Notes: generated from the letters alone by a model not told the origin. A stretch of DNA of 62,173 nucleotides from Chloroflexota bacterium (GCA_028874795.1 JAPPHT010000066.1:1-62173); one strand, 5' to 3'. Positions 34,960 to 53,719 are shown, numbered from the stretch's first letter. Program-made: numbers and translations.

Positions 34960-36036
34960 CTATTGTACAGTCCGCTCGAATGCATGGGGGAGTGATTCGG
35001 GGGTGTCTTGCGCGCTGGGATAGAACTGTGCGCAGTAGGCGCGGAACGCCATGATCTCCCCGTCGGAACGGCTGAGGCGAGGGAGAGGCCGGTACTGCTT
35101 GCGGCTCCAGATCACCACATCCTGACGAACGTCATGCTCCTGCTGCGACGCGATGAACCGGTTCATGATGGGTCCGCGCAGCCTCACGGGGAGGAACCCC
35201 AGACCTCCTATCCGCCGCTTCGGATCGTGTATCTCCCGCACCTGCGAGGCCAGCGACAGGTCGATGAGCGTACCGTCGACGGGCGTCGCCAGCACCCACA
35301 GGCGCGCATCCATCCCGATGGTGTGCTCGCGGATCTCCACGAACGAGTAGCCGAGACCGAAGATATGGGTGCAGGCGGAGACGTCCATGTTGAATGGTAT
35401 GGCCCCGGCTATCCGGTAACTCCGCCTGAAGTCGAAGTCGCTCCGGAGATAGGCTCCTTCCACCGATACTTCCGCGACGCGGTCCACGCTGCCGTACCCG
35501 TGAACGTAGCGCAGGTGGCCGAGGTCCACCGAGTTCTCCGTCGTATCCTGAGGATGCCCGGGGAAGCGGAGGGTCCGGACCGAGATGCCGCTCCAGCCGG
35601 TCTGGTCTGACAGGTCAGTGGGCAGGTCCCACTGCGGCTCCCGCCCCTCGATACCCCACCACGCGAAGACCAACCCGGCGACCTCCTGTGTCTCGAAGAC
35701 GTTCAACCGCGCGGCACGGGGTGGAGGAGCATAGGGGGTTGCGACGCACTGGCCTGTGACATCGTATTCGAAGCCGTGGAAGGGGCAGACGAGCCGGCCG
35801 TCGCGTATGCGCCCCCCGGCTGCAGGCCCCAGGTAGGAACCGAGGTGTGGACAGTAGGCCCCGGCGACGCAGATGCTCCCGCCATCATCGCACCAGACCA
35901 CGATGTTCTGCCCCATCCAGGTCTTCTGGATGAGCCCTTCTTTCTGTATGGCCTTGCGGCTTCCGATGAAGTACCAACCCTCGGGGAACGGGGAAGGCAA
36001 TGGGGCGTTGAGGGGCTCCCTTGGTCGGGTTGTCAT
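34960..36036 (-). CDS. Rieske oxygenase, KshA/Neverland (cholesterol desaturase)-like
   Basis: 358 residues from the ATG at 36036; in-frame ATGs at 36060 and 36084 are alternatives. Rieske ligands CPHLGSYLG and CPFHGFEYD. Mononuclear iron site DLGHLRYVH, a perfect D-x2-H-x4-H. The opening PEGWYFIGSRKAIQKEGLI and VAGLVFAWWG resemble 3-ketosteroid 9-alpha-hydroxylase oxygenase and the DAF-36/Neverland 7-desaturases, which act as single-chain enzymes on steroids. It lies in the operon between the MFS and MMPL genes. Steroid substrate is inference; a different hydrophobic substrate is possible. No reductase is present. Confidence 0.83.
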   Translation of the reverse strand: MTTRPREPLNAPLPSPFPEGWYFIGSRKAIQKEGLIQKTWMGQNIVVWCDDGGSICVAGAYCPHLGSYLGPAAGGRIRDGRLVCPFHGFEYDVTGQCVATPYAPPPRAARLNVFETQEVAGLVFAWWGIEGREPQWDLPTDLSDQTGWSGISVRTLRFPGHPQDTTENSVDLGHLRYVHGYGSVDRVAEVSVEGAYLRSDFDFRRSYRIAGAIPFNMDVSACTHIFGLGYSFVEIREHTIGMDARLWVLATPVDGTLIDLSLASQVREIHDPKRRIGGLGFLPVRLRGPIMNRFIASQQEHDVRQDVVIWSRKQYRPLPRLSRSDGEIMAFRAYCAQFYPSAQDTPESLPHAFERTVQ

Positions 36037-36135
36037 CGGTCGACGTTCCCTGTCCGTCATCCTGAGGCAAGAGGCGCCATCCAATTTAGATAGTAAGAGC
36101 CGCTTCTGTCTAATCGAGTCTCGACCCGGATCGCC

Positions 36136-37602
36136 TCAGATGAAGCTCCCATCTCCGTCCTGCCCGTCTTCCACCCTCATCAGCAGGGCCGGGAGGATGG
36201 CAAACAGGGCCAGGAACCCCGAGATCATGAACAGGTTCTGAAAGACCGTTACGCCGGCGTCTATCAGGGGGGCCTGGGTCTCCTCGTAGGACGACCCGAT
36301 CGTCACGTCAGCCGTCAGGCTGTAGAACCGCTCGATTCCCCAGGCGGACAGGGTGGCCAGCCCCAGTGCCATCCCCACCATCCTCGACGCGGTGACCAGT
36401 GAGGCCGCGGCCCCCCAATAGTGGCTGGGCGCCGCGCTCAAGGCGCTGACGCCTATGGGCGGGATAACCAGCCCGAACCCCAGGCCCGCCATGACCAGGG
36501 GCATGGTCAGCCTGAGCTCCTCTACCTCAGTCTCCCAACCACTCATGAACAGCAGGCCCGTTCCTATGAACGCAAGGCCCGTTATGCACACCGTCCTTAC
36601 GCCCGTCCAGCGCAGGATGTAGCCGCCCACCACCGCTCCCACAGGAATGGCGGCGGTCAGGCGGACCAGGTGGAGGGCGCTCTCCCACGCCCTCTTTTCC
36701 ATCACGGTCCCGGCCATCAGGGGCACCGCTACCAGGGAGATGATCAAGGCGACTCCCACGAGGAACTGAGTGATGTTGGAAGACAGGAACGCCCTGGAGG
36801 TGTACAGGAAGGATGCCAGCAGAGGCTGGACGGTGCGTCGCTCGAACAGGACCAATACAAGGACCAGGGAGACCCCCAGGGCTATCAGCACGTACGGGAA
36901 GAGGGACTCTCCGGAGAAGATCGCTCTCTGGGACAAGCCGATGCTGAGGACGGTGAGGGCTGCTCCGAGCACGAGGGCCCCGAAGTAGTCCATCCTGGCT
37001 GCAGGATTGGCGCGGTTCGGCAGGATGGCCAGCAGCGCTATCAGGATGAAGCTCTGCGGTATGTCGAGCCAGAATATCCACCGCCAACCGAGCAACTCTA
37101 TGATGGCCCCTCCATAGAGAGGGCCAAGAACGGACCCGGCTTCAGCCGATGCAGCCACGAGTCCGATCGCAACTCCCCTTCTCTCCGGCGACACAGCAGC
37201 CACGGCCATGGCGAGGCCTATGGGGACCGTGGCGCCGCCTCCGAAGGCTTGCACGACCCTGGCGGACACCACCCACTCGAAGTTCGGCGCAAGCGCCACG
37301 AACGCCGAACCGATGGAGAAGACGATCAAGGCTGCCTGAAACATCCTGACACGCCCGTAGACGTCGGACAGGCGCCCCGCCAGTGGCATCGCCACGGTGT
37401 AGCTGATCAGATAGCCGGTCACGATCCAGGACGCCCTGTCCAGGTCCGTTAGGGGGATCTCCAGGTCCACCATGACGGCGGGCAGGGCGGCGACGACCAC
37501 GGTCTGGTCCAGGGCAGTCGAGAATACTCCCAGGCAGATGATCCCAAGCACCACCGTCTCGGAAGAGCGCAGGGAGGTCAGGCGGGGTCCGGCAGCGTTC
37601 AC
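36136..37602 (-). CDS. DHA2-type MFS exporter, P55-like
   Basis: 488 residues with about 14 membrane segments. Antiporter motif region SDVYGRVRMFQAALIVFSIGS and the loop after helix 2 (GRLSDVYGR), with GASAEAGSVLGPLYGG (motif C) near residue 150. EmrB/QacA-type. GTG start overlapping the stop of the LppX-like lipoprotein gene by four bases (GTGA). This lipoprotein-MFS pairing is the arrangement of the mycobacterial lprG-Rv1410c operon, where the pair moves lipids to the outer envelope. Confidence 0.87.
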   Translation of the reverse strand: MNAAGPRLTSLRSSETVVLGIICLGVFSTALDQTVVVAALPAVMVDLEIPLTDLDRASWIVTGYLISYTVAMPLAGRLSDVYGRVRMFQAALIVFSIGSAFVALAPNFEWVVSARVVQAFGGGATVPIGLAMAVAAVSPERRGVAIGLVAASAEAGSVLGPLYGGAIIELLGWRWIFWLDIPQSFILIALLAILPNRANPAARMDYFGALVLGAALTVLSIGLSQRAIFSGESLFPYVLIALGVSLVLVLVLFERRTVQPLLASFLYTSRAFLSSNITQFLVGVALIISLVAVPLMAGTVMEKRAWESALHLVRLTAAIPVGAVVGGYILRWTGVRTVCITGLAFIGTGLLFMSGWETEVEELRLTMPLVMAGLGFGLVIPPIGVSALSAAPSHYWGAAASLVTASRMVGMALGLATLSAWGIERFYSLTADVTIGSSYEETQAPLIDAGVTVFQNLFMISGFLALFAILPALLMRVEDGQDGDGSFI

Positions 37603-38345
37603 GACCCTGAGGTTACTTCTGGGAGTTGGATGTCGACAGGCGCGTCGATGTCCTCGATGACTACCAGACGCGTCGTCTCAGGCGCGTCCTCGTCGTAGAG
37701 CTTGCCGGCAATCCTCAGCTGCTTCAGGTTGTGCGAGACCTCGTCGATCCACAGGGTCAAAGTGATGGCATGACCGGAGTCCACATCCGTAATGAGGCCC
37801 GACATCTCCTCAGACACGACATCTCCGTATATCCGGATTGCCTGGGCGCCTCCCACGGACTCGCGTCCCGTAATCGCCGGGGCCTCGATCACGAGTAGAA
37901 TCTCGCTCAAAGTGACACCTATCCCTCCGAAGTTGAAGGGTACGGCGTCCACAGGCAGCGAGGTCCACGGCGCGTCCGCGGAGAACTTCATGTAGGCCTG
38001 CTCCCCCACCGCCATCATCTCGATCTCAACGAATCCCAGGCCGGGGTTCACCAACTCCACCAGCATCCTGAAACTGTCGGGAGTCTTTACTTCGCCCTCA
38101 ACGCTCTTCAGGGTCATCTCAAAGAACTTCGCTCCAGATTCCATCTCGTCCACCATCTGGAACTTCGCGGTGGACAGCGCGGCCAGTTCTTCCGCCGCAC
38201 CGGAAAGCACATCCTCCACTGACAACTCGGGGGTCGGAGTGGGTTCCGCTTCGCATGCTGCCAGGAGCAGGATTCCCACGGCCAGCACAGCCATCGACAA
38301 CCTGCGACCCAACGCTGATCGGTTGGTTGGAGCGAGCGCCGTCAT
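37599..38345 (-). CDS. LppX/LprG-like lipid-carrier lipoprotein
   Basis: 248 residues from the ATG at 38345. Lipoprotein signal with lipobox LLAAC. After a short PTPTPELS tether the domain shows the LppX_LprAFG pattern: alternating strands (AKFQMVDEMESGAKFFEM, IEMMAVGEQAYMKFSAD, QAIRIYGDVV) forming a hydrophobic half-barrel. These proteins carry lipids such as PDIM or triacylated lipids between the membrane and outer layers. Overlaps the MFS gene by four bases. Confidence 0.82.
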   Translation of the reverse strand: MTALAPTNRSALGRRLSMAVLAVGILLLAACEAEPTPTPELSVEDVLSGAAEELAALSTAKFQMVDEMESGAKFFEMTLKSVEGEVKTPDSFRMLVELVNPGLGFVEIEMMAVGEQAYMKFSADAPWTSLPVDAVPFNFGGIGVTLSEILLVIEAPAITGRESVGGAQAIRIYGDVVSEEMSGLITDVDSGHAITLTLWIDEVSHNLKQLRIAGKLYDEDAPETTRLVVIEDIDAPVDIQLPEVTSGS

Positions 38346-38415
38346 CGTGCGGTTCACCGTACCACCCGAAAATGGCGGCGGGCAAGCACTGGCCCAGCGG
38401 TGGCTGGGTGGGGCT

Positions 38416-39804
38416 TCATCGCCTGGCTTTCCTGAACCGCCAGCCATACATGATGCTTCCGTAGTAGTTGAACCGCCTCCTCGCCGCGGAGTCTTCGAAG
38501 GGGTAGTCCGCGCCGAGCTGTCTTGCCGTTGCAAGTCCGGAGACGAAGCAGGTCTCCTGGCTGTTCACCAGGGTATGAGCGCCGCAATGCCACGTTCGCC
38601 TCTTGCCCTGGATGCACCGGAACAGGTTCACGAGCAGGACAACGTGACGCACATCGTGGACGATATGCTGGAACCACCATTTCTTCACGATCTTCCGCTC
38701 ATCGATGGGGCTGACCGGGTTGTAGGTCACGAGACACGGCTTGTCGGACCGACCGGCCCATGGCTGCTGGTTGTGCATGATGTAGGTGATCTCGTAGTTG
38801 TCCGGTCTCGCGCCGTACTGCTCGATGTGATTGCTCCGCGTTGTCAGTGGCTTCACGTCGTTGTCGGGAAGGACAGAGGAGTCGTAGTGGACGACCGTGT
38901 GGTTGTGCAGTTCGCTCTCGTAACGTATCGAAGACAGGATGTAGCGCTCGAGGAGCGTGGGTTTATCGAGGACCATCAGGCTCTGGTTCGCATTGCAGGC
39001 GAGGATGACATCGTCGAACTCTTCCCGTGCGCCTTCATGGTCCTCTACCACGACCCCGGACCCCTGCCGGTACACCTTCCGAACGGGCCGGTTGAGGTAG
39101 ATCCTGTCCCGGAAGTTGGCCGACAGGTTCTCGTAGATGCGCCGCGTACCCTGGTCCCACGTCTGCATGGGAGTTGCGGTCTCTATATCGAAGAAATCGA
39201 GATACCTCGTGAAGAGGGCCGCGGGCATGTCGAACACGTTGGTCGCCATCAGGAAGTTGACGAACATGGGCTTCAGGACCTTGTACCTGAAGTCCCCGGA
39301 GAACCCTCCCAGGTTGAGCACCGTCCCCATGCTGATGTAGTTGAACGGATTCAGGGCGTTCAGGCACTTCGACTGCGACCGTGTCAGCCAGCCGAAGCGT
39401 CGTAGACGCCGCAGCACGCGCTGGAACTTCGCGATCTCGGTCTGCAGTTGCTCCCTGAGGTCTGAATCGAAGTCGTGGGCATAGACCTGGCCCGCGTACT
39501 TCACGCTGTAGCTGAACCTCGTATCGACCAGTTCGATGCCGAACCTCTTCATCACCAACAGGATGTGGTGATAGACGGACGGGATGCAGGCGGTAACTGA
39601 GATGTCGAAGGGGATCGAGCTGCCGTCGTCCTGCGGCATGTCGACGGTAACCGCGTTGCCGCCGATCCGGTCCTGTGCCTCGAACAGCCGGAAGTCGAAA
39701 CGGTCCGGGTGGTGATGGAGCGCCCATGCAGCACCCAACCCCGAAACTCCCCCGCCCACGATAGCGATCCGCCGCGGCGCTGTCCTTGTCTCCTTGCTTG
39801 CCAT
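38416..39804 (-). CDS. FAD-dependent amine-oxidase-fold oxidoreductase
   Basis: 462 residues from the ATG at 39804 (AGGACTACAGG upstream). Rossmann loop AIVGGGVSGLGAAWALHHH and the second FAD segment DRIGGNAVTVDM near residue 50. It resembles the FAD proteins that accompany CFA-synthase-type methyltransferases, including the desaturase step of furan fatty-acid synthesis, rather than true monoamine oxidases. First gene of the lipid operon, so it is likely to act on a lipid (dehydrogenation). Substrate unknown. Confidence 0.83.
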   Translation of the reverse strand: MASKETRTAPRRIAIVGGGVSGLGAAWALHHHPDRFDFRLFEAQDRIGGNAVTVDMPQDDGSSIPFDISVTACIPSVYHHILLVMKRFGIELVDTRFSYSVKYAGQVYAHDFDSDLREQLQTEIAKFQRVLRRLRRFGWLTRSQSKCLNALNPFNYISMGTVLNLGGFSGDFRYKVLKPMFVNFLMATNVFDMPAALFTRYLDFFDIETATPMQTWDQGTRRIYENLSANFRDRIYLNRPVRKVYRQGSGVVVEDHEGAREEFDDVILACNANQSLMVLDKPTLLERYILSSIRYESELHNHTVVHYDSSVLPDNDVKPLTTRSNHIEQYGARPDNYEITYIMHNQQPWAGRSDKPCLVTYNPVSPIDERKIVKKWWFQHIVHDVRHVVLLVNLFRCIQGKRRTWHCGAHTLVNSQETCFVSGLATARQLGADYPFEDSAARRRFNYYGSIMYGWRFRKARR

Positions 39805-39828
39805 CGCCTGTAGTCCTGCCACTGCTCC

Positions 39829-39834
39829 TATAAT
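39829..39834 (+). promoter_or_regulatory. -10 element (TATAAT) upstream of the PKS
   Basis: Perfect TATAAT in the 71-base gap between the divergent FAD oxidoreductase and PKS genes, 41 bases before the PKS ATG. No good -35 at 17 bases (TTGCCA at 39798 is 25 bases away), so confidence is modest. The gap must also carry the start of the six-gene minus-strand operon. Confidence 0.4.
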
Positions 39835-39875
39835 GCACCTGTCAGTCTGCAACACAAGAGGATGCAGGGAAAACG

Positions 39876-49943
<10,068 letters not shown>

Positions 49944-49953
49944 GCGATGCAGA

Positions 49954-49982
49954 TTGACACTCCAAACACCCCTTGCTAGGGT
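49954..49982 (+). promoter_or_regulatory. Sigma-70-type promoter before the free ACP
   Basis: Perfect -35 TTGACA at 49954, a 17-base spacer and TAGGGT at 49977 (3 of 6). It lies in the gap after the PKS stop and would allow the ACP and PPTase to be made without the PKS. Confidence 0.4.
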
Positions 49983-50030
49983 GTCTGAACGCTGGGGCGC
50001 AACCCTATACATACAGGAGAGGAGTCACCT

Positions 50031-50273
50031 ATGGCCACCACCGAAGAACGCATCAGGAAGCTGGTCGACGAAAACCTGGAGATCGAAGGGCGGCCGCTGG
50101 GCCGGGAACTCGACCTCAACTCGAGCCTGCGGGACGCCGGCGTCCCCTCGGCAGACTTCGTCGCCTTCACCAAGGTGGTGGCGGAAGAATTCAACCTCAC
50201 CTTCAGCCCCGAAGACTGCGTTAAGTTCCAGAGCCTGGGAGACCTCGTAGCGCACCTGGACTCCCGCGGCTAG
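50031..50273 (+). CDS. Free-standing acyl carrier protein-like protein
   Basis: 80 residues, ACP length and helical pattern (NSSLRDAGVPSADFVAFTKV, then a helix-III-like SLGDLVAHLDS). The phosphopantetheine site is not the usual DSL; Ser40 in PSADF sits in the right place after the first loop. ATG after GGAGAGGAG. Between the PKS and PPTase, so likely a carrier for the PKS product or starter, or for KS2. If Ser40 is not modified it would be a dead carrier. Confidence 0.75.
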   Translation: MATTEERIRKLVDENLEIEGRPLGRELDLNSSLRDAGVPSADFVAFTKVVAEEFNLTFSPEDCVKFQSLGDLVAHLDSRG

Positions 50274-50322
50274 TCCCCTGCGGTTCCAGCAGCAGGCAGA
50301 GGCTCTCAGGAGAGATGCGGGC

Positions 50323-51060
50323 ATGGCGATGATTGCCCCGACTTCTCCTGAGAGCCTTTCGCCTGTTCCGGGCCTCTGGTGGAGTCCGTTCACGACCAGG
50401 GCCGGCGTGCAGGTTATGCACGTCGCCCTGAGCCCCGATCCGGCCCGCGAGGCCGAGGCGTACGGGTGGCTGGACGAGACGGAGCGGGAAGCATGGCGGA
50501 AGTATCTGCCCCAGCCGCGCCGTCAGTTCACCCTCTGCCGCGCCGCACTGCGCGCCATCCTCTGCGAGCAGTTCGGCTGCCGCAACGACCACCTTTCGTT
50601 CGGCGCAGCCCGTCACGGGAAGCCGTTCGCCATGGCGGGTAGAGCGCGTCTTCCGCTCAACTTCAACGTCAGTCACAGCGGCGGCCACGGCCTGATCGCC
50701 CTGTCGGCGGGTGGCCGGTTGGGGGTAGACGTCGAAGAGCGCATCCCGAGACGCTACCTGAACGAACTGATAGAGGCGGTCATGGGGCCGGAAGAGCAGA
50801 CGGAACTTGCCGCTCTTCGAGAGCCCGCTAAACTGCATCTGTTCTACCGCCTGTGGACGCTCAAGGAGGCGCTGATCAAGGCTCTGGGCACAGGGTTCTC
50901 CACCGATCCCTCCGGGTTCCAGGCGCCTCCCGCGATGCGCAGGGGCGGCATGGACGGCGTATTCAGCTTTCCGCACCTGCCGTCTGTCGCCTGGAGGCTG
51001 GCGGACATCGGGGACGAGCGGTTCGCTGCCGCCCTCGGCTATGAGTTGGAGAGCCCGTAG
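50323..51060 (+). CDS. Sfp-type 4'-phosphopantetheinyl transferase
   Basis: 245 residues. Motifs in order: FNVSHSGGHGLIALS (about 109-123), LGVDVEE with the Mg-binding Asp/Glu, and FYRLWTLKEALIKALGTG (about 168-185). It transfers phosphopantetheine from CoA to Ser of carrier proteins, here presumably the PKS ACP and the free ACP 50 bases upstream. ATG after GGAGAGATGC. Overlaps or abuts the next hydrolase gene. Confidence 0.9.
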   Translation: MAMIAPTSPESLSPVPGLWWSPFTTRAGVQVMHVALSPDPAREAEAYGWLDETEREAWRKYLPQPRRQFTLCRAALRAILCEQFGCRNDHLSFGAARHGKPFAMAGRARLPLNFNVSHSGGHGLIALSAGGRLGVDVEERIPRRYLNELIEAVMGPEEQTELAALREPAKLHLFYRLWTLKEALIKALGTGFSTDPSGFQAPPAMRRGGMDGVFSFPHLPSVAWRLADIGDERFAAALGYELESP

Positions 51061-51970
51061 ATTGGCCGATAACCCGCAACATCCCTGGAATGTCCCGGAG
51101 CCTGTCTCGGTCCACGAGATAGAGATGGCCGATCGGACGCGCATCTTCCTGCGGCGGCACGGCAACCCTGACGGCCCCCGGCTGGTGCTGAGCCACGGCA
51201 ACGGCCTCGCCATCGATCTCTACTATCCCTTCTGGTCGCTGCTGACCGGCGACTTCGACGTCGTGGTCTACGACCTGAGGAACCACGGCTGGAATGCCGT
51301 AACGGACCTGAAGGAGCACACCATCCCCACGCTGATCGAGGACCACGACCTCGTCATCGATGCGGTCGACCGCCATCTGGGAGAGAAACCGAAGATAGGG
51401 GTGTTTCATTCGTTTTCGTCCCTGGCGCCGCTGTTGTCGCCCACCGAAGGCAGCAGGTTCTCGGCCCTCGTCCTGTTCGATCCTCCGCTGTGCAAGCCTG
51501 GCGAGAGCTATGAGGCGTTCGACGCAGCGGTCAAACGCGCGTCGGCGTCAGCCCGGCGCCGCTCGCGCCGGTTCCGCAACCGGGGAGACTTCGCTGAACT
51601 TCTGCAGATGTCGCCGATCTTCAGAAGCGTTGTCCCGGGAACACACGATCTGATGGCGAGGACGACACTCCGCGAGGAGACCGATGGGGATGGCTACGTG
51701 CTGCGGTGTCCTCCCGAGTACGAGGCCCAGATCATGGACTACGCCAGGCTTTTCGCCGTATCGGTCGACCTCGGGGCGCTTCAGTGCCCGACGAAGGTGA
51801 TCGGAGCGGACCCAACCCTCCCGTTCTCATACCTCCCGACGATGGACCTCAGCGACATGCTGAGCGTGGACTACGATTTCCTGCCGGAAGCGACACACCT
51901 CCTCCAACTGGAGCACCCGGAGGAATGTGTCGCGAAGATGCGGGAGTTCATCGAATCCGTGCCCGGCTGA
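51041..51970 (+). CDS. Alpha/beta hydrolase, possible product-release enzyme
   Basis: 309 residues from the ATG at 51041 (overlapping the PPTase by 20 bases); a TTG at 51062 preceded by GGAGAG is an equally good start. Oxyanion strand LVLSHGNGL and VVYDLRNHGWN. The nucleophile elbow reads VFHSFSSLA: both Gly of the usual G-x-S-x-G are changed (Phe and Ser). A catalytic His is plausible in EATHLLQLEHPEE. Position after PKS-ACP-PPTase suggests thioester or ester release or transfer. An alternative is an unrelated esterase. Confidence 0.75.
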   Translation: MSWRARRLADNPQHPWNVPEPVSVHEIEMADRTRIFLRRHGNPDGPRLVLSHGNGLAIDLYYPFWSLLTGDFDVVVYDLRNHGWNAVTDLKEHTIPTLIEDHDLVIDAVDRHLGEKPKIGVFHSFSSLAPLLSPTEGSRFSALVLFDPPLCKPGESYEAFDAAVKRASASARRRSRRFRNRGDFAELLQMSPIFRSVVPGTHDLMARTTLREETDGDGYVLRCPPEYEAQIMDYARLFAVSVDLGALQCPTKVIGADPTLPFSYLPTMDLSDMLSVDYDFLPEATHLLQLEHPEECVAKMREFIESVPG

Positions 51971-52118
51971 CGCGGCAGGCGGGGACCGATTTGCCGCTCC
52001 CGTCGCCTGACCCCTAAGATGCGCATCGCACGGTAGCCGCTGCACGTGCGGGGCGCCGTTGAGGAGCCGCAGCGCAGGACTGGACAGCCCCTGCGGACTC
52101 GTTCTGGCGGAGGGACCT

Positions 52119-52883
52119 ATGGACGTCAACACGCGCTGGGTCGATCTCCCATCTGAAGCCGGGAGAATGGCGTTGTTCGTGGCGGAGCCGGACACTGCGG
52201 AGCAGCTTCCGGGCCTCGTCTACTTCCACGTGCTGCCCGGCCTGAACGCGCAGCACCGCTCCATGGCGGTCCGCCTTGCAGCTGAAGGCTTCGTGGTGGC
52301 GGCGCCCGACCTCTACCACCGCGTGGGGTATCGGACGGAGTTCGACTTTCCCCGGCAACGTGATCAGGCCTACCAGGCCCGCCAGACGATCTCCCAGTTC
52401 GGCCTCGCCGCAGACAGCCGCGTGGCGCTCAACTACCTGCGAGAGCACCCCAACGTCGCGGTGGACCGGATCGGGACTATCGGCTTCTGCATGGGCGGGA
52501 CCGTGGCCTACCTGTGCGCGGCGCTCAACCGCGACGTGCAGGCCACAGCCGCCGTCTACGGCACGGCCCTGGTCCGTAATGAGCCTTCGACGCGTACGCC
52601 CATCACCCCCCTGGAGATGTCGGAGGGCATCACGGGGCCGGTGCTCTGGATCTCGGCGAGAGGTGACCCTCTCGTCACGCGGGAAGACGCGGACGCCTTT
52701 GCACGCAGGATGACGGAACTGGGGAAGCCGTTCGAATGCCACGTCTACGACGATGAGAGCGTTGGCCACGCCTTCTTCGACGAGGACATACCGGAGTTCT
52801 ACCACGCCGGAGCGGCGGAGTGGGGATGGCCGTTGATAGTCGAATTCCTGACCCGGCGCCTGCGGGATCAGGGCGGCGACTAG
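52119..52883 (+). CDS. Dienelactone hydrolase family protein
   Basis: 254 residues from the ATG at 52119 (GGAGGGACC upstream). Nucleophile elbow GFCMGGTVAY with Cys, acid SARGDPLVTRED and base SVGHAFFDED. Same family as the enzyme at 6461 but not a close copy. Hydrolyses lactones or thioester-like bonds in degradation pathways. Separate from the PKS cluster by 148 bases. Confidence 0.85.
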   Translation: MDVNTRWVDLPSEAGRMALFVAEPDTAEQLPGLVYFHVLPGLNAQHRSMAVRLAAEGFVVAAPDLYHRVGYRTEFDFPRQRDQAYQARQTISQFGLAADSRVALNYLREHPNVAVDRIGTIGFCMGGTVAYLCAALNRDVQATAAVYGTALVRNEPSTRTPITPLEMSEGITGPVLWISARGDPLVTREDADAFARRMTELGKPFECHVYDDESVGHAFFDEDIPEFYHAGAAEWGWPLIVEFLTRRLRDQGGD

Positions 52884-52978
52884 CCATCTCTCGCCGGTCG
52901 CAGGACGTGCTGACTCGGCCCACCCGAAGCCGGCCGCCGCCATCGAATGAGCACAGACCCCTGGGAGTGAGGAAGCCC

Positions 52979-53719
52979 ATGCGCCTGCAGAACAGGACGA
53001 TCATCGTAACCGGGTCCGGACGCAACATCGGCGAGGGCATCGCCCATGCGCTCGCCGATGAGGGCGCGCGCGTCGCCGTCGTCGACGTCATCCGGGAGCG
53101 CGCCGAGGCCGTGGCCGGCGCCATCAACGCCACGCACGAGGATGCCGCGCTTCCGGTCGCCTGCGACGTCACCAACAGCGCCGATGTGCAAGCGATGGTG
53201 GCCACAGTCGTCGACGCATGGGGCGACATCTACGCTCTCGTCAACAACGTCGGCGTCGTCGACCGGAAGGACATCCTCGAGACCGAGGAGGCCGAGTGGG
53301 ACCGGGTCATCAACATCTCGCTCAAGAGCGTCTTCCTCGTCTCCAAGTACGTCGCGCAGCGCATGGTCAACCAGGGCAAGGGCGGGCGCATCATCAACAT
53401 CGGCTCGACATCCGGGCTGTCGGGCCGTTCCAACGCGGTCGCCTACCCTTCCGCGAAGGCCGGCGTCTACAACCTCACCCGCTCGCTGGCGATCCAGCTG
53501 GCCCCGCACGGCATCAGGGTAAACACGGTCACGCCCAACCGCATACGCACCGAAGCGGAGCCGGGCGCGCCTCCGCGGAACTGGCAGGTCACCAACCTCG
53601 TGGGCAGGCAGGGGACCCCGCAGGACGTCGCGGCCGCCGTCGCCTTCCTCGCCTCCGACGAAGCCGACTTCATCACCGGCTCCGACATCACCGTGGACGG
53701 CGGCGTTCGCGCGGGGTAG
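52979..53719 (+). CDS. Short-chain dehydrogenase/reductase
   Basis: 246 residues from the ATG at 52979 (GGAGTGAGG upstream). Cofactor loop TGSGRNIGEGIA, NNVGVV in place of NNAG, catalytic Ser in NIGSTSGLSG and YPSAK (Y-x3-K). C-terminus GSDITVDGG is typical of the classical SDR type. Oxidises or reduces an alcohol/ketone with NAD(P)H; substrate unknown. Cotranscribed with the hydrolase, about 95 bases apart. Confidence 0.88.
   Translation: MRLQNRTIIVTGSGRNIGEGIAHALADEGARVAVVDVIRERAEAVAGAINATHEDAALPVACDVTNSADVQAMVATVVDAWGDIYALVNNVGVVDRKDILETEEAEWDRVINISLKSVFLVSKYVAQRMVNQGKGGRIINIGSTSGLSGRSNAVAYPSAKAGVYNLTRSLAIQLAPHGIRVNTVTPNRIRTEAEPGAPPRNWQVTNLVGRQGTPQDVAAAVAFLASDEADFITGSDITVDGGVRAG

Noticed and set aside
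31332-39804. A complete de novo sterol pathway
   Set aside because: No squalene synthase, monooxygenase or oxidosqualene cyclase is present, so only tailoring or export of a sterol-like lipid can be argued.
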